Origin: Perilla frutescens
Taxonomy: Eukaryota; Streptophyta; Magnoliopsida; Lamiales; Lamiaceae
Reading direction: 5' to 3'
Length of the DNA: 64,000 nt
Assembly: GCA_026008535.1 (NCBI GenBank)
Contig: BRKX01000014.1
Location: 6,323,001 to 6,387,000 of the forward strand
This document shows positions 1-12,695 of the stretch, piece by piece (position 1 is the first letter of the stretch; the number at the start of each line of letters is the position of its first letter). The translations under genes were made by a program, and so were the position numbers. Under the pieces are notes generated by a model that saw nothing but the letters and a program-made list of their open reading frames with translations, had not been told where the DNA came from and searched no databases.

Positions 1-1347
1 ACTTCTAAGTAGGTTCACCTAATGTATTTTATTACTATTCTAATTTATTTGATTAGTACAACCTTGTACTCAAATGTTGAGACAAAATGTTCCCTTTATT
101 GAGTGCACTTGCCTCACACTTAGAGAGTTGATTGGAGATTAATTAGCTCATCAAATTGATATGAAGAAAACTAATCCATGGTCTCATTAATGCTAATACT
201 ACATATATTAATTAATATTGATATTAATTAAATCACACAGATAATCCATTAGTTGGGGGATCTGGGTTACTTACAACGGATATTTAAATTTTCAAGTTGT
301 GTTTCTAGAGTTTTTAGGGACACAAGAAGACAAAATTAAAGATATATTATATATATGAGCCATTTCATTTTTTTTCTTTTTTCCAAGAAAAATGATATTT
401 AATGATTCTTCAATTTTTTTTTCCCAATCCTTGTCACGTCTAGACTCGATTCATGGCATTAATATATAGATCATGTTTATTTCACGAGTATAATTAATTA
501 ATTAATCTTAGATCTGTTATTTAACTATATATGAATTTTTATAACTATTTGAATTATTGTGTGTGTGTGTGTGAAGATCTACTTTTGAAACAACGTTTAG
601 ATCAACATTAATTTAAAGGTTAACTGTTTTCTTTTTCTTTTTTTTTAAATTTACGACCTATTTTTTCGTCGTGTCCATGTTTTTGTTTTTGGTACCATAA
701 ATATCATGCCATTGAATTAACCAAACGATTTTTGGTTGATTGCATATATATTGCGTAAATTTACAAGAACATGACATATTACCTTTGAACATATATTGGA
801 TCTAATTAATTTCCTAGATAGATATATAATTTTGGAGTGATTATAAATTATTGTTCCAAATTGAACATTCATATTTTTTGAGGCAACACAATGTTTCACA
901 TCGAATGTGTAAAGTGTAGGTATGACATATAAATATTCGAGGCTCGTATAAAAAGAGTATATGAATTCTTGAATAGAGACTAGAGAGTAGAGAGTACTAA
1001 GTTTTGATGAGGGCAAAACAGTCAGTTCAAATCTTTCAACATTAGATGCATAAATCATAAATTTTAATATGTAATCATTAATTTCTTTATCGTAAAGACT
1101 TTTCCTATTCATAATTTGTTTGGTCAATTAATTACTCGAGACTTTCAACCAATAACTTCTTTTAATTTTTTATATGCACACATACAAAGAGTGTTATTTT
1201 TTCTACGAATTAATTATTAAATAAGCACTTTTAGTCAAGCTAGCGGCGTGTGACCCCTTTCAAAGCCCAAAACTCTTTAACAATTTGAAAAGACATATAC
1301 TCCAAAAAGATTAAATTTAAAAATTAAATATAAATGCTACCGGAAAG

Positions 1348-1431
<84 letters not shown>
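1348..1431. repeat. (ATT)n microsatellite, about 28 units
   Basis: An essentially uninterrupted ATT trinucleotide run. It is a simple repeat with no coding meaning. Confidence 0.95.
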
Positions 1432-2516
1432 TGTTGGATGTTGGTCAAGAATCCGACCTTATTATTATAAAATGATTCCTTCGAACTATTTATTTAACCT
1501 TAATTGGCCGTGAATGGATTCAAAATTGAAAAGGTAAAGTTACACAGAATTGGTCAGAAAAGAGAAGACAACTGAAGAAGCTGTCAGTTTTAGTATTAAC
1601 AAATAGTTATAAAAGGGGAAATATTATTAGAAATAACTAATAAAATATTAGGACAATGCTTTTATGAACTCAAAACCATTTTCTACCATTAAATAATTTC
1701 TTTTCTTCCACAGATCGTTTATTTACTTAACTAATTATTATTAACTAAATATATAGAAGTACCTGCATAAGGGAAAATGATAGATGTCCATGTTTTACTC
1801 AACATTAAAATAAGACAATTATTAATAAAAACATTTAACTAAGATTTATTCAAGAAAATGAATTCTTGGGCCCTTTGAGTGAGGAGTAGGGCCCAGGCCC
1901 TTTTCTTATGGACATAAGCCCAGTTTCTTGTTCAACATATATAATAAACGTCCCTTAACCAGTGATATGATAGCACCAAATTAAATTTTATTTTTTTTGA
2001 ATTGACTGCCTCCTCTTGTACATTAGTACAAGGTATTTCCTATTATATATTTTTTCGTGTTTCATTCTGTATTTCACAATAGTATATCACGAAGTGAAAC
2101 ACAAAACGTGAAACATGAAATTCGAATCGATAGATTAGAGGTAATTAATATCAGAACTCAGAAGTTTACTCTCTCTCCCTCTCTCTCTCTCTCTGAGGTT
2201 TGAAATTAACTGACAACACAAAATTGCACATGCATGCAGGAAATCTGAAAGAATTGTATTATTAATTAATTCAATTCCATGAAGTTTTTTAGAATTCCCT
2301 ATTACTAATTAATTACGTTCATCTGAGATAATATCGAGGTTCTTTAACATATAATTAATTAAGTTCCCTCATAAAAAATAATAGTAATAAAAAGGGTGAA
2401 TTAATTTCGCAAACTTCCAACTTAATTATGCTCATGTATATATATACTTTGAAATATACCGGTTGCTACTAGTAGTGTTTTATACACATCAAAACCTAGT
2501 ACTCATTAATTAGCAT

Positions 2517-2705
2517 TGTGGACTACGGCGCTTAGAAGTTAGAAGTGAAGTGAGTGGATCCATGATTAAACGATCATGGGTTTGGATCTCACCAATATTT
2601 TTAGGTCAAGTCCTTGCACTTGACTTTGCCTCAAGGTAAATTTACTTTAGAGCACCTTATGTGTAGCGACCATGAATTTCACCTCGTCTGGGAAAAAAAA
2701 AAAAA
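2517..2705 (+). mobile_element. Possible tRNA-derived SINE with A-rich tail
   Basis: A roughly 190-bp segment has a box-B-like motif (GGGTTTGGATCTC) near 2579-2591 and ends in a run of about 13 A. Box A is poorly conserved and no clear target duplication was found. It could also be ordinary sequence that happens to end in poly-A. Confidence 0.3.
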
Positions 2706-3401
2706 CAAATTAAACAACAAACTTAGTTAATCCTTGAGCTAGCAGCTTGGATAATATCAAGTCAAGCTAACCATATATATATTCTTCAGATGGTTGAATG
2801 AATATGATGACACAATTTAAGAATATATACCCACACAGTCACACGCACATTATACAATATTACATGATGACATAAAACCTCATTTTGACATTTTACATAT
2901 ACTTCAGAAAAGCCTCATATATATACATGGATAGGTACGTAATTAAAAAAAATTAGCTAGGTTATATCGTAAGCTAGCTATGGAAAGTGATGATGAGACA
3001 TACAAGAATATTAATGTCATAAAAAGAGCATCTGCTAATAGGGTTGATAATTAATACTAATAAAAGGGTATAATCTGGTTTAGTAACTCAATTACTTCTA
3101 GAATTTAGGTCTTAATGTCAGTTGAAAACAAGTAAAAAAAAAAAACTAAAAATGAAGAAGACAAAAACACACTCTATCATAGTAGGATTATATATGCAAT
3201 TATTCCACTTAAATATATTCAGAGGTTACACATGGCCTAATAAACCAATCATAGGATCCACAAAATAGGTTTCTGACAGCAGAACATTCATTTCCTAGGG
3301 TTTCCAGATATATAACTTATCATCAATATATAACAAAATTGGCACATATTAATTTATTAACCTAATTTGCCTATGATTAATTAGCTCTAACTAAAATTTC
3401 A

Positions 3402-4210
3402 TCAAGAAAGATGAAGGTGTCCAAAAGCCACTGACTGGAGCTCATCACCAACATCTTGAAATGGCCATTGCTTGTTACATGGCTGATCATCTTCAACTGA
3501 ACCCATGCTTCCATATGATGGATTCTGCTCTCCGAAAACCGGGTTTTCGTGTTTTACCCTAGGGCTCAAGTCCATGCCTCCACTGGAACAGTAGGGATTG
3601 TTTGCAGAATTGTTCAAGATTGCATCAAATTGGGGCATTGCCACCTGATTCTGAAGTGAATGCCACCAGCCCTGCAGATCATGCGGCGGAAAATGGCTCT
3701 CGCCGTCGAATTTATGATCATTAGGGTTTGCAGTGTTGTTGGAACTGTTGATGATGTTTTGGGCTACTTGTTCCTTCAGTGAAGCCAGTTGGGCCTGCAA
3801 ATTTACGACCTGAAAAATGAAAACATAATTTTTTAAAAAAAAGAGTAGCATGGTCACAAGAATTAGGGTTATGAGTTTCACCAAATGAATTGAAACAAAA
3901 TTGTGGGGAAAATTAAATAAAGAAAGTTGACCTGCTGTTGGAGGGCAAAAATATGAGAAACACAACCATAAATGGGATCTTGAACCCTAGCTTGAGCTTC
4001 ATAAGAGATGGTGACGGCGGCCTCACACCGGTGGCTGACCGGAAGGTGAGATAGGAGCTTCGACACGTTGCTAGCTCCGAATACCTTATGAATAGCTGCG
4101 AAATGGGTAGCGCCTTGTTCGTGGCAGAAATAAGGGGCAAAAACACAACCATTTACACATTTTCTTCTCAAGAATTTGCAGGCACCACAAGGGGAACCAG
4201 ATCCTGTCAT
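3402..4210 (-). CDS. LBD29-like: LOB-domain transcription factor, LBD29-like (two exons)
   Basis: Plant-specific DNA-binding regulator of the class I LBD/ASL family, expected to act in the nucleus. Exon 1 is 4210-3932 (93 codons); a 122-bp GT-AG intron (3931-3810) follows; exon 2 is 3809-3402 (135 codons plus stop), giving 228 aa. Seen: the C-block CX2CX6CX3C at Cys8, Cys11, Cys18 and Cys22; the GAS block starting FGASNVSKLL at residues 44-53; and a leucine-zipper-like LX6LX3L at Leu90, Leu97 and Leu101. The intron falls right after the QQQ at residues 91-93, a position I recall as usual in this family. The N-terminal domain and the C-terminus (LQSVAFGH near the end) look closest to Arabidopsis LBD29, with LBD16/18 next. 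Those relatives act downstream of auxin-response factors in lateral-root initiation; the same role here is inference. The start is the first ATG before the C-block. Confidence 0.93.
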
Positions 4211-4292
4211 ATTATCAATTTCTTTTTGATATGATTGAGATTTTTGAGTGACTAATTTTTGAAGGGATTGTAAAAAAAATTATACTTTGATG

Positions 4293-4299
4293 CTTTATA
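4293..4299 (-). promoter_or_regulatory. Putative TATA box of the LBD gene
   Basis: The minus strand reads TATAAAG about 83 nt upstream of the start codon at 4210. Transcription would then begin near 4265, giving a 5' leader of roughly 55 nt. Placement is by motif and distance only. Confidence 0.5.
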
Positions 4300-5420
4300 A
4301 GTGACCTTGGCTTGATCTCAGCATTGTTTATAAGCAGCAGAGGGGTATAGTAGGGAGGATTATGCATATTTTATTATGTTGTTTATTTATTAGGTGTGGT
4401 TCCCTTATTGGGCAGCATAATTCATCAAATTTAATTTTATAAAGTTGTGAAAAATGTTATCCTGTAACACTTTGTCCTAAATCTCATACTCTGGTTTAGG
4501 ATTCCATAGAGCATCCTTAAAGGACAAAATAGTTAACATAAACCATACCCATTTTGTCTGGGCTTGTCTTTCCATTGTCAGAAAATTAATTTCTACTGCA
4601 ACAAATTAAAATTCAAGATGTTTATTTATTTATAAATATTTTTCATGATTTTTAAATGGAGTTTGAAGTTTCTTGATGTGGATGTATATGAAGACCAAAT
4701 TTCTTGTGGTCTCATGTTATTTCGTGTTTCTTACATTTAACCAAAGTAAGGGAATTTTTTTTTAGTTAGAACTCTTGATTTTATGTTCATGTCAAGTGCA
4801 TATTCATGATATCTCCTTAAATAACATGTATGGCGGTGTAGACAATTCAATATGACATAATATGAAATATTTCATTCGATCTTTTTTATTTTTTAGTATA
4901 GAAACATTTAACACGTCAAACCTAAAACTCTTGAGATGTTAGAGTTCGCGGAATCATATCGGTAGCGAGTCCATTAAAAGAATTGTTCCTCTCTCTGTAC
5001 GGAAATTTGACAATAAGTAAAATAAGTGATACAATTATAGTATTTATTAACAATTTATTTTTATTAACATGTCACACGTACAAACATGTTTGATTATATG
5101 ATAAATTAATTTAAAGAATAGCTAATATTTTGTGCAAATGTTTGATGCTACTATTTATGTCATATAAATTTACATTTCATAATAAATTTGTTTATCATTT
5201 TAATTCTATAATGTCACATGTTCAATTGATTACTTAAATATGATATCTTTATAAATTAATATATATGTGTGTATATATATATATATAAATCATTAATTCT
5301 TTGTTTTATATAAAATATTCTAACTTCCTATCCAGAGTCCAGACAGAATTTCCAGCAGCACACTATAGATGAAATTCAATTTATTCGGCCTTTTGTTAAT
5401 TGCTGTCCGCCTGTCATATC

Positions 5421-5424
<4 letters not shown>

Positions 5425-5453
<29 letters not shown>
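5425..5453. repeat. (AG)n microsatellite
   Basis: A clean AG dinucleotide run of about 14 units. Confidence 0.9.
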
Positions 5454-5456
<3 letters not shown>

Positions 5457-6309
5457 TAATGAAGGTGTTGGTTACGCATCGATGGAGAAGTTTATCATAA
5501 TGGTCATAGGGATCTGTTTATTTATCAATTTTGCAGTTCCAATGTCTTTAATCACTTTTTAATTAAATACTGAAACCAATGCTCTCAATGATTCTGCAAT
5601 TAATTAGAAATAATTAAGGCTATTAGCTCTTTAATTACCCTACTAACTTCGAGATTTTCACTTACACATTTCTGTGCTTCATACTTCCAAGAAAAGTTTT
5701 CATTATTTTTTTTTAAAATTAAATTAAAGAAAGGATAATTCTATTTGGCATAAATTGTGCTAGCACAAATTGTAAATAATTATGTTAAATGATTAAATTA
5801 TCCTTATTAGTTTATTTATTTTAAAAGAATTCAAAATTTTAAATTTCTCCCTTTCCATTCATTTATACTGATATCTCTCTACCACCATTTAATAATTAAA
5901 CTCTTCAACTTTTTAATTAATCACTTATTAGCCCAATTTAATTATAATTATTTGATTAATAAACAAATGTGTCTTATAAGATAATTAACTTTATGGCTTT
6001 ATTCAATACATAGTATGACAATGAGTTCAATTTTATTATATATATCAAAAAAGTTCATAGAAGATAATTAAACTTTGAACTTCAATTCTTCAATTAATCA
6101 AATATTTACTGAATTTATGATTATGTGATTAAAAAGCATTTAAAAAATAGTTGATTGCACATTGTGTGAAAATTAAACCAAGATAACATATGAGAAAATA
6201 TGATATATTTAATAATATATAATTCGTTCATAGCATGTTTACATGCTTAAGCCAAGTTTTTTATTCGCATTTTCATTAGACAAAAAGAATAGCATAATTG
6301 TTACATGAC

Positions 6310-6680
6310 ACTTATTTACTAGAAGTAGAATCGTCGGTGGTGTCGGTAATATCAATCACCGGAATATTTTTAACTTCTTCATCATTTATCTTTTAAACCA
6401 CCTCAAGATATATATAGCTCGTACAAGTTAGACAACGAAGGCTCATCTAGTAAAAGTCTTTGTGGCTCATCAGCTCCAAAAATCTTGACTTCCCAAGTTA
6501 ACAACTCTTTAATGTCATTCGATTAAAATAAAAATAAAATTCTTTAATGTTATTCTTAAGATCCTTAAATTGTTCCCTTAATGAGCTGTATAGTGACTCT
6601 AATGAGGCTGGTGAGGGAGGCACTTTCCACTCACGTTATTTTTGCTTGGATGATGAAGGTGGGGTTTCATGAGCATTTAT
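6310..6680 (-). pseudogene. Degraded coding-like remnant, identity unknown
   Basis: Minus-strand reading gives a protein-like patch, including ETPPSSSKQK, PPSPASLESLYSSL and REQFKDLKNNIKE. It then shifts frame into IKELLTWEVKIFGADEPQRL and LLDEPSLSNLYELY before running into several stops. Between the frames a motif of about 13 bp (CTTTAATGTYATT on the plus strand) occurs twice, near 6508 and 6542, so a small duplication may have caused the shift. GC content and composition stand out from the flanks. I do not recognise the family; it could be a dead host gene or a transposon remnant. Confidence 0.35.
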
Positions 6681-7768
6681 AAGATTTTGAATTGATGCTA
6701 TCGAATTACTTTCATTACAAGTACATATATAATACACAAATGACTTTTGATTATACAAGTGTTTAATTATTAATTAATATGTATAGTTAAGTATACAATA
6801 AATATATTTAATTGTGTGTATATCTTGGTAAAAAAATTTATGTGAAATATTATTATTATTATTATTATTATTATTTAAAACATCTGCCAGATTAAAAAAA
6901 ACAACCGCCAAATTAAGAGACTTCTCAAAAATCTCTGCCAGATTAATATACTTCTCTTATTAAACCTCTCCCCCTCTCGCCTCTTCCTCTCCTCTTCTCT
7001 CACGTCTCTTCATTAGTGCTCAAATTGTAACTTAAGTTGCAATACTAAATGCAATAAACTGGCTAGATTGACTTGTATTCCTGACGAGCAGATAAAAATC
7101 ATAGATGACTTTTTTTTTTAAAATCAAAATATACTATATAACTTGCATTCCTTATATTTTTAAACCAAAATATACTATATAAATATCATATTCATGTTCA
7201 AGTACAAATATTAATTTGAGTGGTTTAATTTCTGCTTTTATTTTTTTAAGACAAATTCATTGTACTTGGGAATTGGTGTAGAAAATGTGGGATGAATCTC
7301 ATGCATTATTGACCATTCATGCATTCAAATTAAATATTGGGAAATTAATTATGTAGAAAATGAGAAATAAATTTTAATCAAAATTGTATCAAGAGTGATA
7401 ATGTCATTTTACATTGAAATTTTATTAAATTCTACTTCTTTCTTTTTTAATACCTAGTAATTAATTAAATTTAATTACCCTCCATTATAAATTATATATA
7501 TTTGTCATCCAACGACAACTGATCGACATGATAGATAACCAAATTAACATATGTAAGAATTCAATTGCTTTGTCAATATTGGAGCTACATCTCCAAAATC
7601 TGTAATAAGTTAATATTGCATGTTAAAGTTTTTAAGCTGAGAATTTGAACTGTATAGTAAAAAATTTGTCTAACTCTTTGGTTCAATTCATTTTAATGAT
7701 TTTATTATGGTTACTTCCGGGACACCCCGAGCCATGTATACTTCTATGTAAAAATGAGATATTTTGAG

Positions 7769-7895
7769 CTTTTTTTTTTTTTTTTTTTTTTTTTCACACA
7801 GACACGCTTGACCTGTGTTATTGAGTACATTTGAACCCGTGATCTTTGATCTCCAAACAATCTCATTTCACCACTAGGTCATCCCCATCCGGATG
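7769..7895 (-). mobile_element. Short tRNA-derived SINE with 13-bp target duplication
   Basis: On the minus strand it starts near 7892 with a tRNA-like head (GACCTAGTGGTG as box A, GGGTTCAAATG as box B) and ends in a run of about 25 A (T on plus, 7770-7794). Flanking 13-mers GAGATATTTTGAG (7756-7768) and GAGAGATTTTGAG (7896-7908) match at 12 positions and look like a target-site duplication. It belongs to the same family as the copy at 28790-28897. Confidence 0.75.
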
Positions 7896-8609
7896 GAGAG
7901 ATTTTGAGTTTTAAACGCAACTAAATAAAAAGAAAATCTTAACTTCACATTTATTTTACTTTCATACTAATTTTAATGAATCGGAAATATACTTAAAATT
8001 GAAGTCATTTGAAATAATCTCCTCTCTTAAAGTAACATTTGAATTAAAGGAAACCTTAGCAAGGTACGTACAATAAATGATATAGTTAATGAAGCGTTAA
8101 TAAGATCTAAAACACAACTTATTGCCAAAAGAACCATTTAACTGCCAACTGTTGTGCATATATACGTACCCTAGTATGTAAAATATGGACAAATCTCAAT
8201 CATATATCCAATGAGATGAATATTCAATAAATTGAAAAAATATGTCATAGTTTCATAAAATATTGTCAAAAATGCAATACTAAAATTCAACATACAAATA
8301 TTAAAACTAACATTCATGATGCGATTTAATTTCAAAATTGCAAAAATTAAGGGCGGTGATAATTTTGCGACATGTGTTATAAAGAAAATTCTAAAATTTA
8401 ACATAAAGATGATAAAATTCAGCATACAATTTGTTAAAATCACACGAGAGTAGTTATCTCTTAGAAAAAGGAAAAGATATCTTATCCATTCATTTAATTA
8501 AGTTAAACAGTGTAGATATACACTAGAGCATTATTTCCATTTGATCTATTTTCTCTCTCTGTATGCCAATTTTATGCAAGGGGATATGATCGATCATATA
8601 TAAATATTC

Positions 8610-8983
8610 GGATGAAATCATCTACTTCACTTGTGCAACACTCGGTGCTATATAATTAAATTTATTAATTTTTCTTCAATTTTTTAATTCAATTTCAATT
8701 GTGATTTAGTTTAATTTTACATGCACTTATTTCATCCTGCATATCCAATTAGGGTATATAATTATTTTTTTTACGAAATAATCAATTATTAATTAAAAAT
8801 AAAATTTATTATTGAAATATTAATTATATACCCTAATTGTGTAGGATGAACTCTAAATATTAAGTGTAAAATTAAAATGAATCATAATAAATTGAGATTG
8901 AATTAAAAAAATTGAAGAAAAATTAATAAATTTAATTGTGTAGTACCAAGTGTTGCACAAAGTGTAGCAGATAATTTCGTCCG
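8610..8983. mobile_element. Foldback MITE, Mutator-like, perfect 9-bp TSD
   Basis: A 374-bp element whose halves are long inverted repeats: CGGATGAAATCATCTACTTC at the left against CGGACGAAATTATCTGCTAC on the reverse strand of the right end. The pairing continues imperfectly for about 150 bp. It is flanked exactly by ATAAATATT at 8601-8609 and 8984-8992. A 9-bp duplication is the hallmark of Mutator-superfamily insertion. It has no coding capacity, so a transposase would have to be supplied in trans. The inner part shares a CCYAATTAGGGT-type motif with the elements near 15989, 36902 and 39625. Confidence 0.88.
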
Positions 8984-9831
8984 ATAAATATTGGGGTAGA
9001 ATATGATGAGTTATTCATTTATTTGTATATTAGGGCAGGATGATTATTTGTTAATCTTGTAAGAGTAATGGATAGTTAATTATGCCAACTTTTATTAATT
9101 TATAATACTTCAAAATTATAAAATTCCGACTTTCAAATATATATATAAGTATATATGAATTAAAACACATAAACGTAAAATGTGCTCCATATATTACGCT
9201 TTCTAGCCATCGGCAGCTTCTCTAGAGTATGAAGAATGTGCAAATTGATGATTGTTAGACAAAAAAAAAAAAAAAGTTATATATATATATATGCTGATGT
9301 GACATCATATCGACAATCGATCAGGTGTTTTTGCTGTCAATTGTCCTACTTTTTTATGGGGCCTAATTAATGTTTCTTCCATATAATAAAGATGAAAAAT
9401 TGCTGCCCATCGATGAACTATATTCGTAAAACGAGTCAACTTGTCGTTAATTAAAGAGGGCACGTAAAATGCATGTTATTGAAATCTTACACGAAATATT
9501 CTTTAATTAGGTGGACAGGTACCATCTCATGTTCGATTCGACTCAAAGAAAAGTATAATTTCTAATGATGAAAAATATTACGTTTCAAAAAAAAGTAGTG
9601 TCAATTTTATAATTATTACTATATTTTATTGAAAAAAATATCACTTAGAATTATTGAAATTAGTACTTAATTATAACACTGAAAAATAGCATGCATTCAT
9701 ACGCTCCAATATACATAATAATTACGTACGCATATTGGGTTACATGATACTTTCTCAGAAATAAAAATGAACATGTGAAAAGGATAAGTACGTGAATCAC
9801 ATATATACATCAAGCATATATATGCATGTCA

Positions 9832-9834
<3 letters not shown>

Positions 9835-9883
<49 letters not shown>
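9835..9883. repeat. Compound (CT)n(TA)n microsatellite
   Basis: A CT run passes directly into a TA run. Confidence 0.9.
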
Positions 9884-9886
<3 letters not shown>

Positions 9887-11001
9887 AATTCAAATGACAA
9901 TTAAACATTCAATTTTCACATAATTAAAATAGGCGTGATGAAAAGTGAGAGGAGAGATAAGAACAAGAAAGTTAAAAAGGGGGCATATTCCAATACATAA
10001 TGAAAACAAAAGATAATGACACTTGAACACAACAACATGCAATGGAGAAAGCACATAACATGGAGATTTAAAGTAGGGGTTTTTATTTTTTTTCTCTATT
10101 GTTTAAGTTTTGGGAGGGCAAGCTTGTCGAGCAATAAAACTTGATTAATATAAAAATAATCCCCTGCTAATTAGCATTAATCACTTTATTTTGTCATTGC
10201 TTTTACATCACCAACATGTATGTGTGATAAGGCCCTACTTATAGTGAATTGGCTTCGCATTTTGTAATATATTGGTATATATATATATATATATATGTTT
10301 GTGTGTGTGTGTGTATGTAACATGCATCTACATTTTTTTTTAATCTCGACCTAGTTTAATGTTTTCAAGTTTTATTCTCATCTATAACAAATTAATTTAC
10401 ATGATGCAATATGCTTGCTTATGACCTTTTTTTTGGACAAAAATGTTTAATACACTTAATTATATATGACATCATCAATCAGTGATATCCATACATTATA
10501 TGTCTCGACTAAGGTCAAAACAAAGTTTATTATTTTTACCTTACAAATTCATAATATTTATTAAAAAATAATAATTTAAATATTGAGAACTATCTCACCC
10601 CAAAATCATTCCTTTAGAAGATACACACCAACATAAAGATTTTCCAATTAAAAAAAATAAAGAAAAGAAAAAGACAATGAAGTCTCACAGTAAAATATTG
10701 GTAAATATACAGCTAATTAACTTCAAACTATTTATAGCATTGTAATTCAGCAAAATCCTCATATTTTCCACACCACGTCAACAGTAAAATTATATATTTT
10801 AGTAATAACTCATTTTATGTGTGACGTGTCTAACTCTTGTTCAAGTAAATATTAAAATAGCCTATATTAGAATATAGACTTAGAATGGATTATGACAAAA
10901 TCAGCTAGTATATAAAAGTGCTAAAAAAACAAGTCCAATTAATCTACAGAAAAATGTGTTCCCATTCGTGCATGTGATTAAATTAACACTCCTGGCAGCC
11001 A

Positions 11002-11002
<1 letters not shown>

Positions 11003-11034
<32 letters not shown>

Positions 11035-11035
11035 A
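11003..11035. repeat. (CT)n microsatellite
   Basis: A CT dinucleotide run with one TTT interruption. Confidence 0.9.
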
Positions 11036-12343
11036 GAGTGGCATTCTCAAGCAAGAAGGACTTTTTATAATTTGGGATCAATAAAAAATTAATTAAGATG
11101 GGGCAATAATGTAGGATTAGTGTTCAACAAATCTTTTAAAAAAACTACACAGCAAATGGACTTTTCTATTCAATCCTTGTTCACACTTTGAATACACACT
11201 ATCATTTTTAATAATCCCACTCTTTTCCTTAAAGGCACTTTTAATTACACCTATCATTTTCTTGGGATCGGCCGTCTAATTTTAAATTCATTATAATATA
11301 TGTACTATGTTTTACTATGTGCACATTATTCTTTTTCTCCATAATTAAATAATATTGTAATATTAATTAATTGCAGTTACAGTAAATCCTCTATAAGAAT
11401 AACCTCCTTATAGTAATAAAAAAGTTAATGTTCTAATTTGGGTCCAATTATAAATAAGAATAACCTCTACATTATAATATTCCCATGTTTTTTGAAGATC
11501 ATCCTTACGAAATTTACCTTCATATTTTAATAAAATGACATTAAATTGAAATATATTTAAATATCTATATGAAATATCTAGGATTATTTAACTACATATG
11601 TTGCATTAAACTTAAGATTGTATGAAATGCTTATCTAAAATTGCATGTGACAATGCTATAATTTTTTAGGTTAATACCACATCCTTTAACTTGCGCGTTC
11701 GAAGTAATTCATCAACACAATCACCTTCTTGTTGAATCAAAAACATTTTCAGCTTGTCCAAGATGTTTGAAGCTTCTTGATACACGATAGTTTTTCTATT
11801 TCTACACTATCATCATCTTTATTATCACCATGTGCTTCTTGTCTAATTCCTATAATGATGTCTTCTTCGATTACTGCACATGAATGAATTTTATATACTT
11901 TTTAAATTTATGTTTTTAAAATATGAAGACACATTTTCTAACTATTGTATAATATATATTATTTTTTAAAAAAAATTATATGTAAACTCGATATAAGAAT
12001 AATTTTCTTATATATAGTAATATTTTTTTTTCTGGTCCCAAGATATTAATGTATAGAGATTTTACTGTATAAATATTCAAATTCGATCACTCGTACTACT
12101 ATGTTGCCAATGTCATTCATTGATGGTGAATGGTCCAAATTATTTGATGACATTATCGATAGCGAATTCAATTGAAGGGGAGACAATGACAGCTTCATAA
12201 TTTTGGCCAAAAGTGTGGGAAATGAGAAGAAGTTGTACTTATTTTTTCAATATACAAAGAAATTTTGGTGTAGTTTAATAATATAGAGGTTTGGTGCATT
12301 TTACCCCATAACAACATTCCCAATTTTTTTAACAGTAAAATAA

Positions 12344-12686
12344 GGGTAAATTACGCTTTAATGCTTATATTTTGTACATTTTTTTAAAATTAATAAAATA
12401 GTACTTACTTTTTTTAAAAAAAATTACAAATCTAACATTTAATCAATTTTACGGTCCATAAATCGTATGCAATTGATTGTACTTTAATATTTATTGATTG
12501 TAGTATTTTTTTACATGGTTGGGGAAATAAAAATATTAAAATACAATCAATTACATATGAGCCGTAAAATTGGCTAAATGTTAGATTTGCAAAAAAAAAA
12601 AAAAAGAGTAATATTTTGTTAATTTTTAAAAAGTGGGCTATTTTTTAAAAATGTTCTAATTTTAAGTATCAAAGTGTAATTTACCC
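12344..12686. mobile_element. Foldback MITE with perfect 9-bp TSD
   Basis: A 343-bp element beginning GGGTAAATTACGCTTTAAT and ending in its imperfect reverse complement (reverse strand GGGTAAATTACACTTTGAT). The arms pair over most of the element, including a shared AATCTAACATTTA block. The 9-mer GTAAAATAA flanks it exactly at 12335-12343 and 12687-12695, which fits a Mutator-like MITE. Its terminal sequence is unrelated to the 8610-8983 element, so it is a separate family. It is non-coding. Confidence 0.88.
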
Positions 12687-12695
12687 GTAAAATAA

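Larger units (their letters stand above)
1..3401. other. AT-rich intergenic DNA, no gene seen
   Basis: This stretch lies downstream of the LBD gene. It has a long ATT array, a CT run near 2170-2195, scattered poly-A/poly-T and a possible SINE at 2517-2705. A 136-codon minus-strand frame at 717-1127 has no recognisable domain and a composition typical of AT-rich noise, so it is not called. Confidence 0.6.
4300..7755. other. AT-rich intergenic DNA upstream of the LBD gene
   Basis: It contains the LBD promoter side, an AG microsatellite at 5425-5453, TA runs near 5270-5287, an ATT run at 6849-6875 and a CT-rich patch near 6965-7005. Apart from a degraded coding-like patch at about 6310-6680, I see no gene. 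Confidence 0.55.
8993..12334. other. AT-rich intergenic DNA with microsatellites
   Basis: It holds a compound CT/TA array (about 9835-9883), TA and GT runs (about 10277-10314) and a CT array (about 11003-11035). A region at 11690-11880 has slightly coding-like text but no sustained frame. I see no gene. Confidence 0.6.

Noticed and set aside
717..1127. 136-codon minus-strand frame
   Set aside because: AT-rich, no domain, no promoter, no splice context; its composition matches random sequence.
8171..8443. 90-codon minus-strand frame rich in Ile, Phe, Met and Asn
   Set aside because: Composition follows local AT bias; no recognisable motif.
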